A stretch of 64,000 nucleotides of DNA from Paenibacillus sp. VTT E-133291 (GCF_002264395.1 NZ_NFVA01000008.1:1-64000); one strand, 5' to 3'. Shown: positions 1 through 8,204, counted from the first letter of the stretch. Notes: generated from the letters alone by a model not told the origin. Numbers and translations: made by a program.

Positions 1-270
1 TTAGTCATGACTAATATGTGAAACCCTTTAATATATCTATCTTTCTTAAATTTATGTCTTGATAAACTCAGAAAATAAAGTTGTAGACTGGCATAGGTAA
101 GGTATTAACCTACTTAAATGATGATGATCACAAAAAGAAGGAGATGTAGATCAATTATTTGGTGAGATCCAATTAATATCATCTTTATTCTTAAAAGTAG
201 CGGGCGATTTAGGTATTTACCCTGAAAATATTGAGTCCATAAAAAACCTTTAGAGACCAGAAATACTAAA
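1..270. other. Intergenic region, no gene seen
   Basis: No convincing coding sequence. The first 14 bases (TTAGTCATGACTAA) form a perfect palindrome that could be the edge of an operator or terminator belonging to a neighbour outside the window. The rest is AT-rich and lies downstream of the minus-strand MFS gene. Confidence 0.4.
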
Positions 271-1515
271 TTATCCATTAACCGTGTTGGTCTCATCACC
301 ATGCGATAACTTCTCTCTAGCAGTAAGCCTCTTGTGCGCTAAGAATAGAAATGGAAGACCTATAGCCGTGGTTAAAGCGAGTGGCAGGAAGATCGTAAGT
401 CCGTTCTGAGCTCCATAATGATCCAACAACACTCCGCCGAAGATAGGCGCGATTACACTCCCCAAATTATTAAAGCCAATCGTTCCAAAGTACGTACCTT
501 TCATTTCTGGCTTCGCAATCCGATCGATTAACATATCCATCATCGTAAAGAGCAGAACTTCCCCTATAGTAAACAGGATCACACTGAACATAAGCAGGGC
601 TACACCTTCGGCTAAACCTACTAAGAGAAGACTAATAGCAACGCAGATATTTCCGAGAATCAATGGAATAATCGGTGAGAATTTGCTAGCCGTACGTACA
701 ATAGGATATTGCACCACTAATACCGTGATGGCATTGAGTGACAACATATAGGAGAATAATTGCCCACCATTTGTGAAATGGGTGTTCATTGCTAAATATT
801 GCGCCATAGTTGAACCAAAATGTCCGTATCCAAGTACACAAAAGATAGTACCGAGTAGAACTGGCAAGAATACACGGTCTCTACCGGTTGTTGCCAAGGC
901 TTCAAGTAAACGTGGTGGTTCGGCTTGCGTATGACCCTCCATGGTTGAGCGATGCAATTTGAATTGTACGAATAACACAAGCCCATATGCAACATATACA
1001 ATACCAGCGATCATAAAAGGAAACGTAGATTCAGCAGAACCGAGCTGTACTCCAATAATCGGACCAAAGACAACACCAAGGTTAATCGCAGCGTATCTAA
1101 GATTGAATACTAGCAGCTTACTTTCAGCTGGTGTTATGTCAGATAAAAGTGCCCGTGAGGTGGGCTCAAACACAGATCTGCATAATCCGTTCAACGTATT
1201 GACCAGGAAAAATACCCACAGATGTTGGGCAACTGAGAATCCGAAGAATACTGCTGCCCAGCCAAATACGGAGATTAACATGACAATTTTGCGGCCTACA
1301 ATATCCGAGATATATCCTCCGTAGAAGCTGGCCATTACGCCCGCCAAAGAGCTGACGGCTACCGTAATCCCCGTTTGTGTGGGGGTGGATCCAAGGACTT
1401 GGGTTAAATAGATGGATAAGAATGGAATGCTCATTGAAGTTACCAAACGTCCGAACATCGTACCGACGATGATAGTCCAAGCTAATGGGTGAATATGCCT
1501 AAGATGCTGGTTCAT
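271..1515 (-). CDS. MFS transporter (drug/solute exporter type)
   Basis: The 414-residue protein is almost entirely hydrophobic, with about 12 predicted membrane segments, the usual size for a major facilitator. A loop after the second segment reads GGYISDIVGRKIVM, close to the MFS signature GxxxDxxGRR/K, and a long hydrophilic loop occurs near residue 200. It should move a small molecule across the cytoplasmic membrane by proton coupling; the substrate cannot be read. The ATG lies downstream of an AGGAGA site. It is divergent from an SgrR-like regulator with about 140 bp between them, a pairing that suggests the regulator senses a solute handled by this transporter (inference). Confidence 0.88.
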   Translation of the reverse strand: MNQHLRHIHPLAWTIIVGTMFGRLVTSMSIPFLSIYLTQVLGSTPTQTGITVAVSSLAGVMASFYGGYISDIVGRKIVMLISVFGWAAVFFGFSVAQHLWVFFLVNTLNGLCRSVFEPTSRALLSDITPAESKLLVFNLRYAAINLGVVFGPIIGVQLGSAESTFPFMIAGIVYVAYGLVLFVQFKLHRSTMEGHTQAEPPRLLEALATTGRDRVFLPVLLGTIFCVLGYGHFGSTMAQYLAMNTHFTNGGQLFSYMLSLNAITVLVVQYPIVRTASKFSPIIPLILGNICVAISLLLVGLAEGVALLMFSVILFTIGEVLLFTMMDMLIDRIAKPEMKGTYFGTIGFNNLGSVIAPIFGGVLLDHYGAQNGLTIFLPLALTTAIGLPFLFLAHKRLTAREKLSHGDETNTVNG

Positions 1516-1658
1516 AATTGAAAAGGTCTCCTAATCTGATAGCTATAATTTAGTACTGCATATTCATTAACGATATATGTATAATTATAATGATAAAAGG
1601 GGGAAGTAAAAGTGTAAGATTTACTTACAGTGTTTCACCTTTAAAGGAGTGAGCGATC
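1516..1658. promoter_or_regulatory. Divergent promoter region, MFS gene / SgrR-like regulator
   Basis: A 143-bp AT-rich spacer between two divergent starts must hold both promoters. AT-rich blocks such as TATAATTATAATGATAAA are compatible with -10 boxes on either strand. The regulator has the Shine-Dalgarno AAAGGAGTGA before its GTG start. No single operator stands out. Confidence 0.4.
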
Positions 1659-3434
1659 GTGGACCATATTAGTAATCATTTTTTATGTTTAGCAATAGCC
1701 ATCCCATCCTCAATAGATATAGGGGAAGGTAATCCTGTGACCATAGATAGACTAGCTTCTATTCTGTGCTGCACTCCTCGTAACGTAAAGTTTATTCTGC
1801 GAAAACTTGAAGAGCAGGGTTTTATACACTGGCAGCCTGGAAGAGGGCGTGGAAATATCTCGCAGCTAACTTTTCTACGAACGATTGAAGAGGTGCTGGA
1901 GGACAGCTTTCAGGAACTGGTTAATAAGGGGAAGCTTAAGGAAGCTATAGAGTTATTAAGTCGTGGTCAGGTTAGCGACACATTAAAGGAACGGTTATTA
2001 ATGGTGTTAAATAAGCAGATGGGCTTCCGTAGTGAAACGGAGTCGACATCAGGCTTGGATGTGTTACGAATTACACGAAACCGGCATATGGAAGTGCTGG
2101 ATCCAGCTTATGTATATACCGCGTTTGAATCCTATTTACTCGGACAAATTTATAGCACATTAGTTACCTATGATGCGGCCAGTGATACCTTTCTCCCTGG
2201 ATTGGCTCATATGTGGGAAACCAATGAAGACAGCACAAGTTATATTTTTTATCTCCGTAAAGGTGTACGTTTCCATCATGGTAAGATTATGACTTCAAGA
2301 GATGTCAAAGAAACCTTTCAGCGACTTATAGATTTGAACAGTCCGGCGTTGAGCTTGTACAAAGATATTGAGCGAGTAGAGATAGAAGGAGATCACAGAA
2401 TCAAGTTTGAGCTGTCTCGTCCGAATCTCTTTTTTCTCCATATGTTCAGTTGTATTCATATGTCGATTCTTCCTCATGACGTAGATCTTGTAAAAGAAGT
2501 GAGTGGAACAGGGCCTTATCGTTTACTAGATCTTAATGAAGATGTGCTAGTTCTCGCGGCATTTGACTATTATTACGGTATACGCCCGCTACTAGATCGT
2601 GTGGAAATCTGGTATTTGCCAGAACAAGCTTCAAATGAACGATTGTATGAACTCCCTGAATCTGCTCAGGAAGGTTTATTACCTAATATCATCTGTAACC
2701 ACAGTATTGACTACCCTGCCTTGGGATGCCGATATCTCTTGTTCAATTTCCATAAAGACGGAATTCATCAACACCAACTATTCCGGCAGGCTATACGAAT
2801 CCTTTACAGCCGAGAAGCCTTAATTAAGGAGTTAGGAGGGAACCGTAGTACCCCTGCTGATAGCTTTTTACCTTGGGAGAGCAGTAAGAGAAGTATTATT
2901 GAGCCTACCCTGGAACACGCGAGAGAGCTTCTAGTGGCAAGTGGATACCAGGGGGAGACCTTAAGATTAGCTACAAAAGATAAAAAAGAAGAGCGGGAAG
3001 AAGCCCTGTGGCTTCAAGCACGAGCTGCTTCAGTAGGACTGCATATTGAGCTGTATTTATTCAACGAGTTTAACTCTGCAGATATAAAGAACACTGCCGA
3101 AATCCTCCTTGCTGAAGAGGTTCTTGAAGATGATTGGCAGTGGGGAATGGTTAACTACTTTAATAATAAACTTAATTATCTTTTTTCTCTGCTGAGAGAT
3201 GAACAGATCTTGTTATTCTCAGATGTACTTACCGATTTCACGCAATCCCCAAAGGAAGAGAGAATCAAGCTGCTGGATCAGGCAGAAGGTGTGCTTAGGG
3301 ACAACTATTGGGTGTTATATGGTTGTCATATGAATAAAAAAGCGCAGCTAAATCAAAGCTTGTTTGGACTTCACACCAGTTCATTCGGATTTCTGGATAT
3401 CTCAAAACTATGGATCAAAACTACTAGTCTTTAA
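1659..3434 (+). CDS. SgrR-like transcriptional regulator with solute-binding domain
   Basis: This 591-residue cytoplasmic protein has no signal peptide. Residues about 1-75 form a winged-helix region (TIDRLASILCCTPRNVKFIL is a helix-turn-helix) like the SgrR N-terminal domain. Residues about 130-590 resemble the family 5 extracellular solute-binding domain (PF00496), e.g. FHHGKIMTSRDVKETFQRL. In E. coli SgrR the same arrangement senses a sugar-phosphate stress ligand and controls neighbouring genes. The GTG start has a good ribosome site. It is divergent from the MFS gene and ends before the leader of the next gene. The ligand is unknown; control of the MFS gene is inferred from position only. 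Confidence 0.85.
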   Translation: MDHISNHFLCLAIAIPSSIDIGEGNPVTIDRLASILCCTPRNVKFILRKLEEQGFIHWQPGRGRGNISQLTFLRTIEEVLEDSFQELVNKGKLKEAIELLSRGQVSDTLKERLLMVLNKQMGFRSETESTSGLDVLRITRNRHMEVLDPAYVYTAFESYLLGQIYSTLVTYDAASDTFLPGLAHMWETNEDSTSYIFYLRKGVRFHHGKIMTSRDVKETFQRLIDLNSPALSLYKDIERVEIEGDHRIKFELSRPNLFFLHMFSCIHMSILPHDVDLVKEVSGTGPYRLLDLNEDVLVLAAFDYYYGIRPLLDRVEIWYLPEQASNERLYELPESAQEGLLPNIICNHSIDYPALGCRYLLFNFHKDGIHQHQLFRQAIRILYSREALIKELGGNRSTPADSFLPWESSKRSIIEPTLEHARELLVASGYQGETLRLATKDKKEEREEALWLQARAASVGLHIELYLFNEFNSADIKNTAEILLAEEVLEDDWQWGMVNYFNNKLNYLFSLLRDEQILLFSDVLTDFTQSPKEERIKLLDQAEGVLRDNYWVLYGCHMNKKAQLNQSLFGLHTSSFGFLDISKLWIKTTSL

Positions 3435-3455
3435 GGAGAGTTACCTAAATATGCT

Positions 3456-3485
3456 TGTACAGGAATGTTTTCTTTTGCTATACTT
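3456..3485 (+). promoter_or_regulatory. Sigma-A type promoter of the ketopantoate reductase leader
   Basis: TTGTAC and TATACT are separated by 18 nt, a good housekeeping-type promoter. Transcription starting just downstream would give a leader of about 230 nt before the gene at 3724. Confidence 0.55.
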
Positions 3486-3581
3486 TCCAGGGAGGCTGTA
3501 TCGATAAATTATCGAATGGTGCTCTAATAGGTTTTAATAAAAATGAATATTAATTAACTTGTAGCCATGGAGGTGAACTCG

Positions 3582-3635
3582 TTGGATTTTGCTCAGATCC
3601 GTAAGGACCGAGACAAAAGAACGGTCGGTACTTGA
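3582..3635 (+). CDS. Possible 17-codon leader peptide (uORF)
   Basis: A TTG codon 5-6 nt after GGAGGTGA opens a 17-codon frame, (M)DFAQIRKDRDKRTVGT, rich in Arg, Lys and Asp, that ends 18 nt before a strong terminator hairpin. Position and ribosome site are those of an attenuation peptide. Its own RNA can fold through GACCG/CGGTC, and the GACC part could also pair with the 3' arm of the terminator. I do not recognise it as a described leader. Confidence 0.4.
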   Translation: MDFAQIRKDRDKRTVGT

Positions 3636-3653
3636 CTCTTTTTTTGCCTTTCG

Positions 3654-3686
3654 GACCTGTTTAGCAGATAGCTAAAAGGTCTTTTT
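3654..3686 (+). terminator. Intrinsic terminator inside the leader of the ketopantoate reductase gene
   Basis: GACCT-G-TTTAGC and GCTAAA-AGGTC pair around a 5-nt loop with one bulge and are followed by TTTTT. It lies between the promoter and uORF on one side and the coding sequence 37 nt further on, so it probably acts as a conditional terminator rather than an end-of-gene terminator. Confidence 0.7.
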
Positions 3687-3723
3687 GTTTGTTTAAATTA
3701 AGGGAAAAGAAGGGGAGACTATT

Positions 3724-4647
3724 ATGCGTTTTCTTATCGTGGGTGCAGGAGCTATAGGTGGATATTTCGGAGGTCGTCTAGTTCAAAAAGGAGAAGATGT
3801 TACATTTCTCGTCCGAAATGCCAAACAGATTCAGTTAGAAGCGGACGGTTTGATTGTAAAAAGTGTTCATGGGGATTTTCAGACTTCTGTACGAACGATT
3901 TCTAATAGGGAAGAAGCAGAGCTTTTCGACTGCATTATTATAGCGGTCAAGGCATACCATTTGCCTCAGGTGATGAATGACATTGAACCCTACGTCGGTG
4001 AACATACACTGATCCTCCCGCTCCTCAATGGTTATGATCAATTTAGCATTTTGCAGAAGCGTTTTGGCCCAGAACATGTACTGGGTGGTCTTTGTTATAT
4101 AGAAACAACTCTAGATTCAGCAGGTACTATCGTTCAAAGCAGTTCGTTTCATAGTATTGTGTTTGGTGAATGGGCAGGCGGTGAGTCAGAACGAACAAGA
4201 TTGCTGCTGAGTCATTTGGATCATGCTGGCTTCACTGTATCATTAAGTTCTGCCATTCAGCGCGAAGTGTGGCAGAAATATATATTTGTAGCTAGTCTAA
4301 GTGGGATTACCACTTTAATGGATAGCTCTGTTGGGCCTATTTTTGCTTCCTCAAAAGCACGTGCAATCTATGAGCAGCTTCTTCAAGAGATTGTTAGCTT
4401 GGCTCAGAATGCTGGAATGCCTGTGGGACCGGAAAATATAGCTTCCACGATGGGAAAGATGCGTTCTGTGTTACCTGAATTTACTTCATCCATGCATCGG
4501 GATATGCATAAGCTACTACCTGTAGAAGCGGACCATCTGCATGGGGCACTTCTGGCTATGGCTGTTCCAGTTCAAGGCGCGTATCCGGTTCTCGAAACCG
4601 TGTATGCCCGTTTGAAAGTATACGAAAGCGTTAATGATATGAACTGA
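3724..4647 (+). CDS. panE: Ketopantoate reductase family protein (ApbA/PanE)
   Basis: The 307-residue protein begins with MRFLIVGAGAIGGYFGGRL, the NADP-binding GxGxxG motif of the ApbA/PanE family. A conserved central lysine region (AVKAYHLPQV), the LPLLNGYDQ segment and the all-helical C-terminal half with SSMHRDM complete the two-domain fold. Members reduce 2-dehydropantoate to pantoate with NADPH in pantothenate/CoA synthesis, but many Bacilli carry several paralogs of unproven substrate. The neighbours are not pantothenate genes, so the exact substrate is uncertain. It has a clear GGGGAGA ribosome site and sits behind a leader with a uORF and terminator. Confidence 0.85.
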   Translation: MRFLIVGAGAIGGYFGGRLVQKGEDVTFLVRNAKQIQLEADGLIVKSVHGDFQTSVRTISNREEAELFDCIIIAVKAYHLPQVMNDIEPYVGEHTLILPLLNGYDQFSILQKRFGPEHVLGGLCYIETTLDSAGTIVQSSSFHSIVFGEWAGGESERTRLLLSHLDHAGFTVSLSSAIQREVWQKYIFVASLSGITTLMDSSVGPIFASSKARAIYEQLLQEIVSLAQNAGMPVGPENIASTMGKMRSVLPEFTSSMHRDMHKLLPVEADHLHGALLAMAVPVQGAYPVLETVYARLKVYESVNDMN

Positions 4648-4678
4648 TCTACTTTAAATCACAATAAGGAGCTGGACA

Positions 4679-5086
4679 ATGATGAAGGAAACGAATCAAA
4701 AGATCATGACTTTTCTAATGTTCGAGGGTAAGGCAGAAGAAGCTATGAATTTCTATACGTCCTTGTTTGATGATTCCGAAGTTATTAGCATTAAGCGCTA
4801 TGGAGCGAACGAAGCAGGACCTGAAGGGAGTGTAATGCAGGCCTCCTTTTCTTTACATGGACAAGTATTTATGTGTATAGATAGTTATGTTCAGCACGGC
4901 TTTACCTTTACTCCAGCGATATCCTTATATGTGAATTGTGAGGGTGAAGCTGAAATTGATCGGGTCTACGAATCATTAGCGCAAGGTGGACAGGTCCTAA
5001 TGCCTCTTGGAAGCTATCCGTTTAGTCCGAAATTTGGCTGGGTAGCGGATCGTTTTGGTGTGACCTGGCAATTAAATCTTCTATAA
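4679..5086 (+). CDS. VOC family protein (PhnB/YjdN type)
   Basis: This 135-residue protein has one vicinal-oxygen-chelate fold of the PhnB-like type (PF06983): KIMTFLMFEGKAEEAMNFYTSLF at the start and FGWVADRFGVTWQLN at the end are typical. Such proteins resemble glyoxalases and were once annotated as 3-demethylubiquinone methyltransferases; most have unknown function. It lies 31 nt after the reductase gene with no terminator between, so it is probably in the same transcript. Two adjacent ATG codons follow AAGGAGCTGG; the first or second may be used. Confidence 0.82.
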   Translation: MMKETNQKIMTFLMFEGKAEEAMNFYTSLFDDSEVISIKRYGANEAGPEGSVMQASFSLHGQVFMCIDSYVQHGFTFTPAISLYVNCEGEAEIDRVYESLAQGGQVLMPLGSYPFSPKFGWVADRFGVTWQLNLL

Positions 5087-5110
5087 GTAGTATCATACTA
5101 TTGTTCTGTA

Positions 5111-5148
5111 ACCTCCATTATAATGAGCATAGCTATTATAATGGAGGT
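5111..5148 (+). promoter_or_regulatory. Perfect 14-bp hairpin covering the ribosome site of the GNAT gene
   Basis: ACCTCCATTATAAT (5111-5124) and its exact complement (5135-5148) flank a 10-nt loop. The 3' arm contains GGAGG, the Shine-Dalgarno of the gene starting at 5155, so the folded RNA would hide it. The four T residues after the stem are too few for a convincing terminator. Confidence 0.65.
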
Positions 5149-5154
5149 TTTGAG

Positions 5155-5721
5155 ATGTCCATCATTAATCCGTATCAGGTATGTCCGGTGTTTGAGAGTG
5201 AGTGTTTAATCTATAGATTGGTTCAAGAGGAAGACGCAGAGGACCTACTAGAATGTTATTCTGACGCTGCTTCTATCCCGCTCTTCAATAGCGATAACTG
5301 TACTAACGATTTTAACTTTCAAATGATAGAAGAGATGAGTGGCTGTATACGATTCTGGCTGGATGAATATGCAGGGCATAGTTACGTTCGATTTAGTATT
5401 GTAGAGAAAGATAGTGATAAGGCTGTTGGCACTATTGAATTTTTTGCGAGAAATGAGAGTGTTGAAGGGGTAGGAGTGATTGGTGTTCTAAGGCTTGATC
5501 TGATCTCGAGATTGGAGAATGAAGGGGTTCTTACAGAGATCCTCTCTATGATTGAGAAGGAGTTCTATGATTGTTTTGGGGTTGATGCGATGATTACCAA
5601 GGCCATTCCTGCCGCTAAGCAAAGAATTACTGCACTATTAAATAGTGGTTATTCAAAAATTGAGGGCAATGCACTGGTGTCTTTCTACGACTATTATATG
5701 ATTTCGAGAGTTTCTGGTTAA
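5155..5721 (+). CDS. GNAT family N-acetyltransferase (RimJ/RimL-like)
   Basis: Starting at the ATG after GGAGG, the protein has 188 residues. It has the layout of a GNAT enzyme: an N-terminal strand (LIYRLVQEEDAEDLLECYSD), a central pair of strands (SIVEKDSDKAVGTIEFF) and a C-terminal ALLNSGYSKIE segment matching the usual 'LGF' end. The acetyl-CoA loop R/QxxGxG/A is not obvious, so cofactor binding may be altered. An upstream in-frame TTG at 5101 is less likely because it has no ribosome site. Translation is probably modulated by the hairpin that covers the Shine-Dalgarno. Substrate unknown. Confidence 0.7.
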   Translation: MSIINPYQVCPVFESECLIYRLVQEEDAEDLLECYSDAASIPLFNSDNCTNDFNFQMIEEMSGCIRFWLDEYAGHSYVRFSIVEKDSDKAVGTIEFFARNESVEGVGVIGVLRLDLISRLENEGVLTEILSMIEKEFYDCFGVDAMITKAIPAAKQRITALLNSGYSKIEGNALVSFYDYYMISRVSG

Positions 5722-5751
5722 GAGGTATAATCGCAAGCTACATAAATGATT

Positions 5752-5791
5752 AGAGGAGGTGAACCTAATAGGGTTTACATCCTCTTTTTTT
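5752..5791 (+). terminator. Intrinsic terminator
   Basis: A 14-bp stem with one mismatch and one wobble (AGAGGAGGTGAACC and GGTTTACATCCTCT) and a 6-nt loop is followed by a T run. It ends the plus-strand unit; the convergent gene begins its 3' end 20 nt later. Confidence 0.8.
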
Positions 5792-5810
5792 GAAAATATA
5801 AGAAACGGAT

Positions 5811-6206
5811 TTAATTACATTGCTGAACAATAGTTGTGCCCTTATTAGTAATCGTGACAGTTGAATAACCAGATAGATACTCTGTATAACCGCATACAGT
5901 TTCTTGGGTGGATCGTCCTTTTGCGTCAGTATACTTTAGGTATATAGAACCTTCACCACTTAAGCTTAGTGTAGGCTTAAACTTTTTCGTTTGTCCTTTC
6001 CTGATGGGACTTATAAATAATTCCTTGGAATCCGTATGGACTAAACCTATTTCAATAGAGCTAATATCATTATCCGACTGATTATCTACAGTGAGCAAGA
6101 AACTCTTAAGTGGAGTTAGGATATTTGATATCGTACCGATCCCTAAAGCTATCACAATACCCACTGAAAATATAGAAATACCTATTAAAAATCGTCTCTT
6201 CATCAT
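5811..6206 (-). CDS. Hypothetical membrane-anchored extracytoplasmic protein
   Basis: The 131-residue product has MMKRRF followed by a hydrophobic stretch (about residues 7-30), so it is either exported or anchored by its N-terminus. The rest, about 100 residues, is polar and rich in Ser/Thr with predicted beta strands (SSIEIGLVH, GSIYLKYTDAKG). Two cysteines occur in the C-terminal part (about residue 109 and the penultimate position) and could form a disulfide outside the cell. I do not recognise the family. It has its own AGGGGGA ribosome site and is divergent from a GNAT gene, with no other neighbour to suggest a role. Confidence 0.65.
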   Translation of the reverse strand: MMKRRFLIGISIFSVGIVIALGIGTISNILTPLKSFLLTVDNQSDNDISSIEIGLVHTDSKELFISPIRKGQTKKFKPTLSLSGEGSIYLKYTDAKGRSTQETVCGYTEYLSGYSTVTITNKGTTIVQQCN

Positions 6207-6354
6207 GCAGTCCCCCTATGTAAGTAAGACAGGGTTCATTCGAATAATGTTACAGTATATAAGAATTAATTATAACTATTCATTAACAAGTGAAATTGGA
6301 AGAGATGTGCTACCCTTAATGTATGCCAAAATTTATTTGAAAAGGGGTTTTGTT

Positions 6355-7290
6355 TTGACAAAATCAACGATTCTTTCATCAGAGGGAATAATGATTCGTC
6401 ATTTTGAACAAGGGGATATGCCATTACTGGGTGAGTTATATAACTCGGTTACTTCGCGGGGAAATGCTGTTTTTTGGTGGATTGGTGATGAGGAAAACTG
6501 GAAGAATGTGTACTGCGCCTTTGAAAATGGGAAAATGATTGCCAAAGGTCAAGTAGAGATCATAAATATTGTGCCGACTGGGCGTTCAAAGGAAAGCAGA
6601 CATTCGATCTATTTGAATTTGAAAACAATACCTGAACAAGAAGAAGACTATGATTTATTAGAGAGCATGTATCAAACGCTCCTCTTGAGAGCACTAGAAT
6701 TAAAGGAAACTTTACCAGCAGAGTATAAAACGACGCTATGTGTGGGGAATAACGCATCGGAGATCGCGAACACGCAGTTTTTTGAAAAAGAAAAGGGCTT
6801 CTGTCAGTACAATAGCTTATTTAAAATGAATCATAATCTTAATGATACTTTCTCCGTACCTGAACTAAATGAGAGATTTGAATTTGCAACTTGGATGATG
6901 GAGACCCCACAAGAAGAACAACTTTATTTAGAATTGGAAGCAGAGGTTTGGCCAGAAACCCCACTCGGGAAAGAACGACTATCTCAGTTTAAGCAAAATC
7001 TGCTTTGGAATTCTTTGGTTGTTCGAGAAGGGGAGAGGGTTGTAGGCAGCTTGATGGTATGGCAGGAAGAGAAAAGTGGGTATATTGAAAATGTTTTTGT
7101 ACTAGAGCCGTGGAGAAGATTTGGAATTGCTAGGTACATGCTTTCTCAAGCGTTAAGCTATTTCAGAACACATGGACTTGAAGAAGCTTATTTAATGGTG
7201 TTAACAGATAATGATTCTGCATTGCATCTTTATGAATCCGTTGGATTCAGTTTATCAAGTGAAGAAAGACGGTATCGTATAGAATTATAG
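6355..7290 (+). CDS. Two-domain GNAT family acetyltransferase
   Basis: The open frame extends upstream to 6091, but the best start is the TTG at 6355, 7-8 nt after AAGGGG, giving 311 residues. The C-terminal domain (about residues 170-311) is a clear GNAT: GSLMVWQEEKSGYIENVFV, then RRFGIARYMLSQAL (R-x-x-G-x-A acetyl-CoA loop) and DNDSALHLYESVGF. The N-terminal half (MIRHFEQGDMPLLGELYNS onward) has the shape of a second, degenerate GNAT domain. Tandem GNAT proteins usually have one active domain. The acceptor is unknown. It is a single-gene unit with its own terminator. Confidence 0.82.
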   Translation: MTKSTILSSEGIMIRHFEQGDMPLLGELYNSVTSRGNAVFWWIGDEENWKNVYCAFENGKMIAKGQVEIINIVPTGRSKESRHSIYLNLKTIPEQEEDYDLLESMYQTLLLRALELKETLPAEYKTTLCVGNNASEIANTQFFEKEKGFCQYNSLFKMNHNLNDTFSVPELNERFEFATWMMETPQEEQLYLELEAEVWPETPLGKERLSQFKQNLLWNSLVVREGERVVGSLMVWQEEKSGYIENVFVLEPWRRFGIARYMLSQALSYFRTHGLEEAYLMVLTDNDSALHLYESVGFSLSSEERRYRIEL

Positions 7291-7326
7291 AACTCCTATA
7301 GTTTTTGAAGTGGAGGATTACTAAGC

Positions 7327-7376
7327 AAAGTGTGATTCGTTTTCATCGAGGCTCGATGACAGGATTGCACTTTTTT
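7327..7376 (+). terminator. Intrinsic terminator
   Basis: AAGTGTGATTC pairs with GGATTGCACTT (with wobbles), and an inner TCATCGAG/CTCGATGA stem is present, followed by six Ts. It ends the two-domain GNAT transcript. Confidence 0.75.
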
Positions 7377-7430
7377 AGTAATCCGTTCGCCTTGTAATAA
7401 ATGATGACTGGAACCTCTGAACAATTTTGT

Positions 7431-7607
7431 TCAGTTATTGTTAGTTACTTGTTTACCCTCACATTTCTTACACACGTTAACCTTTTCGCCTGAAAGTCCT
7501 TTTCCGATATACAAAAGCTTAATACGAGTGCTGCCGCAGATCAGACATGTTCCTCTGCCTCGGGATGGCATACGCCAAAGTGCTTTGCCGCGCTTGTTTT
7601 TGGACAT
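7431..7607 (-). CDS. Small double-CxxC zinc-ribbon-like protein (58 aa)
   Basis: The minus strand encodes 58 residues beginning MSKNKRGKALWRMPSRGRG, followed by CLICGSTRI and CKKCEGK. The two CxxC pairs, 26 residues apart, are spaced as in small zinc ribbons, and the very basic N-terminus (K, R rich) is like ribosomal or nucleic-acid-binding proteins. AAAGGTGG lies 9 nt before the ATG. The plus strand is also open here and would give a 78-residue frame, but without a ribosome site or recognisable sequence. Function unknown; an RNA or DNA binding role is an inference from charge and Cys spacing. Confidence 0.72.
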   Translation of the reverse strand: MSKNKRGKALWRMPSRGRGTCLICGSTRIKLLYIGKGLSGEKVNVCKKCEGKQVTNNN

Positions 7608-7740
7608 AAATAGCCCACCTTTGCGATTGATACCCTATCTTATGAGCGAGGGAACCTTAAAGTTCGGAGAATGAAGCTTATAAATTCCTTTGTAATTGCA
7701 GATGAAATAAAGGATAAATAAGGGCGAAAAATGCCCTAAA

Positions 7741-7780
7741 AAAACAGCGCATAACTTAAATTATACGCTGTTTTAGTTTT
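7741..7780 (-). terminator. Probable terminator, stronger on the minus strand
   Basis: AAAACAGCG and CGCTGTTTT pair exactly around a 16-nt partly paired loop. On the minus strand the stem is followed by a long T run (the plus-strand run of A at 7738-7744), so it would end the propeller operon transcript about 210 nt past its last gene. On the plus strand the tail is TTTTAGTTTT. Confidence 0.6.
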
Positions 7781-7989
7781 AAGGCGTTTTTTTGAGGAGA
7801 GATCGCCACTTGGACGAGCGAAAAGGAGGGATTTTAAGGATTTTTTTATAAATAACGGATATCTATATCTCTAAATTTACCTGCTGACATTTTTAGCATT
7901 CTGAATTGTAATGAGCCTTGTTCGGTTGATTGGTGCCCAATTACTTTCGGGGTGAATTACTGGGAATACGAATTTTAGTAATCAGATAA
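7781..7989. other. Gene-free stretch
   Basis: About 200 bp with no supported gene or RNA. It is the 3' untranslated part of the minus-strand propeller operon. Only very short frames are open. Confidence 0.4.
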
Positions 7990-8202
7990 TTATGTGTGAT
8001 TCGAGGTTTCATCCGTCAATGAAGAAGAAGTAGCCGCGGTAGATTCTCTGATTATTTTTTCAACATAGCCATTGATCTGACTTGGATCCAGCTTCCATTG
8101 CTCTTCAAGCGACTTTAAGGATAACTTTTTCTTAAAAAAAGGATCTTCGTTCATCCAATCTAAAGGGTTCGATTTATTCGGACTGAGATGAGGGGGAATC
8201 AC
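7990..8202 (-). CDS. Small hypothetical protein coupled to the propeller gene
   Basis: The 70-residue product is soluble, with a central charged helix (PFFKKKLSLKSLEEQWKLD) and a Ser/Thr-rich tail. It begins at a GTG two nt after the TAG stop of the upstream propeller gene (TAG-AG-GTG). No separate ribosome site can fit between them, because the AGAGGTG sequence overlaps the start, so translation by re-initiation is likely. I do not recognise the family. Both genes probably form one operon, which suggests a joint role, for example in envelope or spore biology, but nothing in the sequence proves it. Confidence 0.6.
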   Translation of the reverse strand: MIPPHLSPNKSNPLDWMNEDPFFKKKLSLKSLEEQWKLDPSQINGYVEKIIRESTAATSSSLTDETSNHT

Positions 8203-8204
8203 CT

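Noticed and set aside
941..1324. 127-residue plus-strand frame inside the MFS gene
   Set aside because: It is a shadow of the minus-strand transporter: no ribosome site and no recognisable domain.
7438..7674. 78-residue plus-strand frame opposite the double-CxxC protein
   Set aside because: No ribosome site; the minus-strand protein has motifs and a good start, so this is the shadow.
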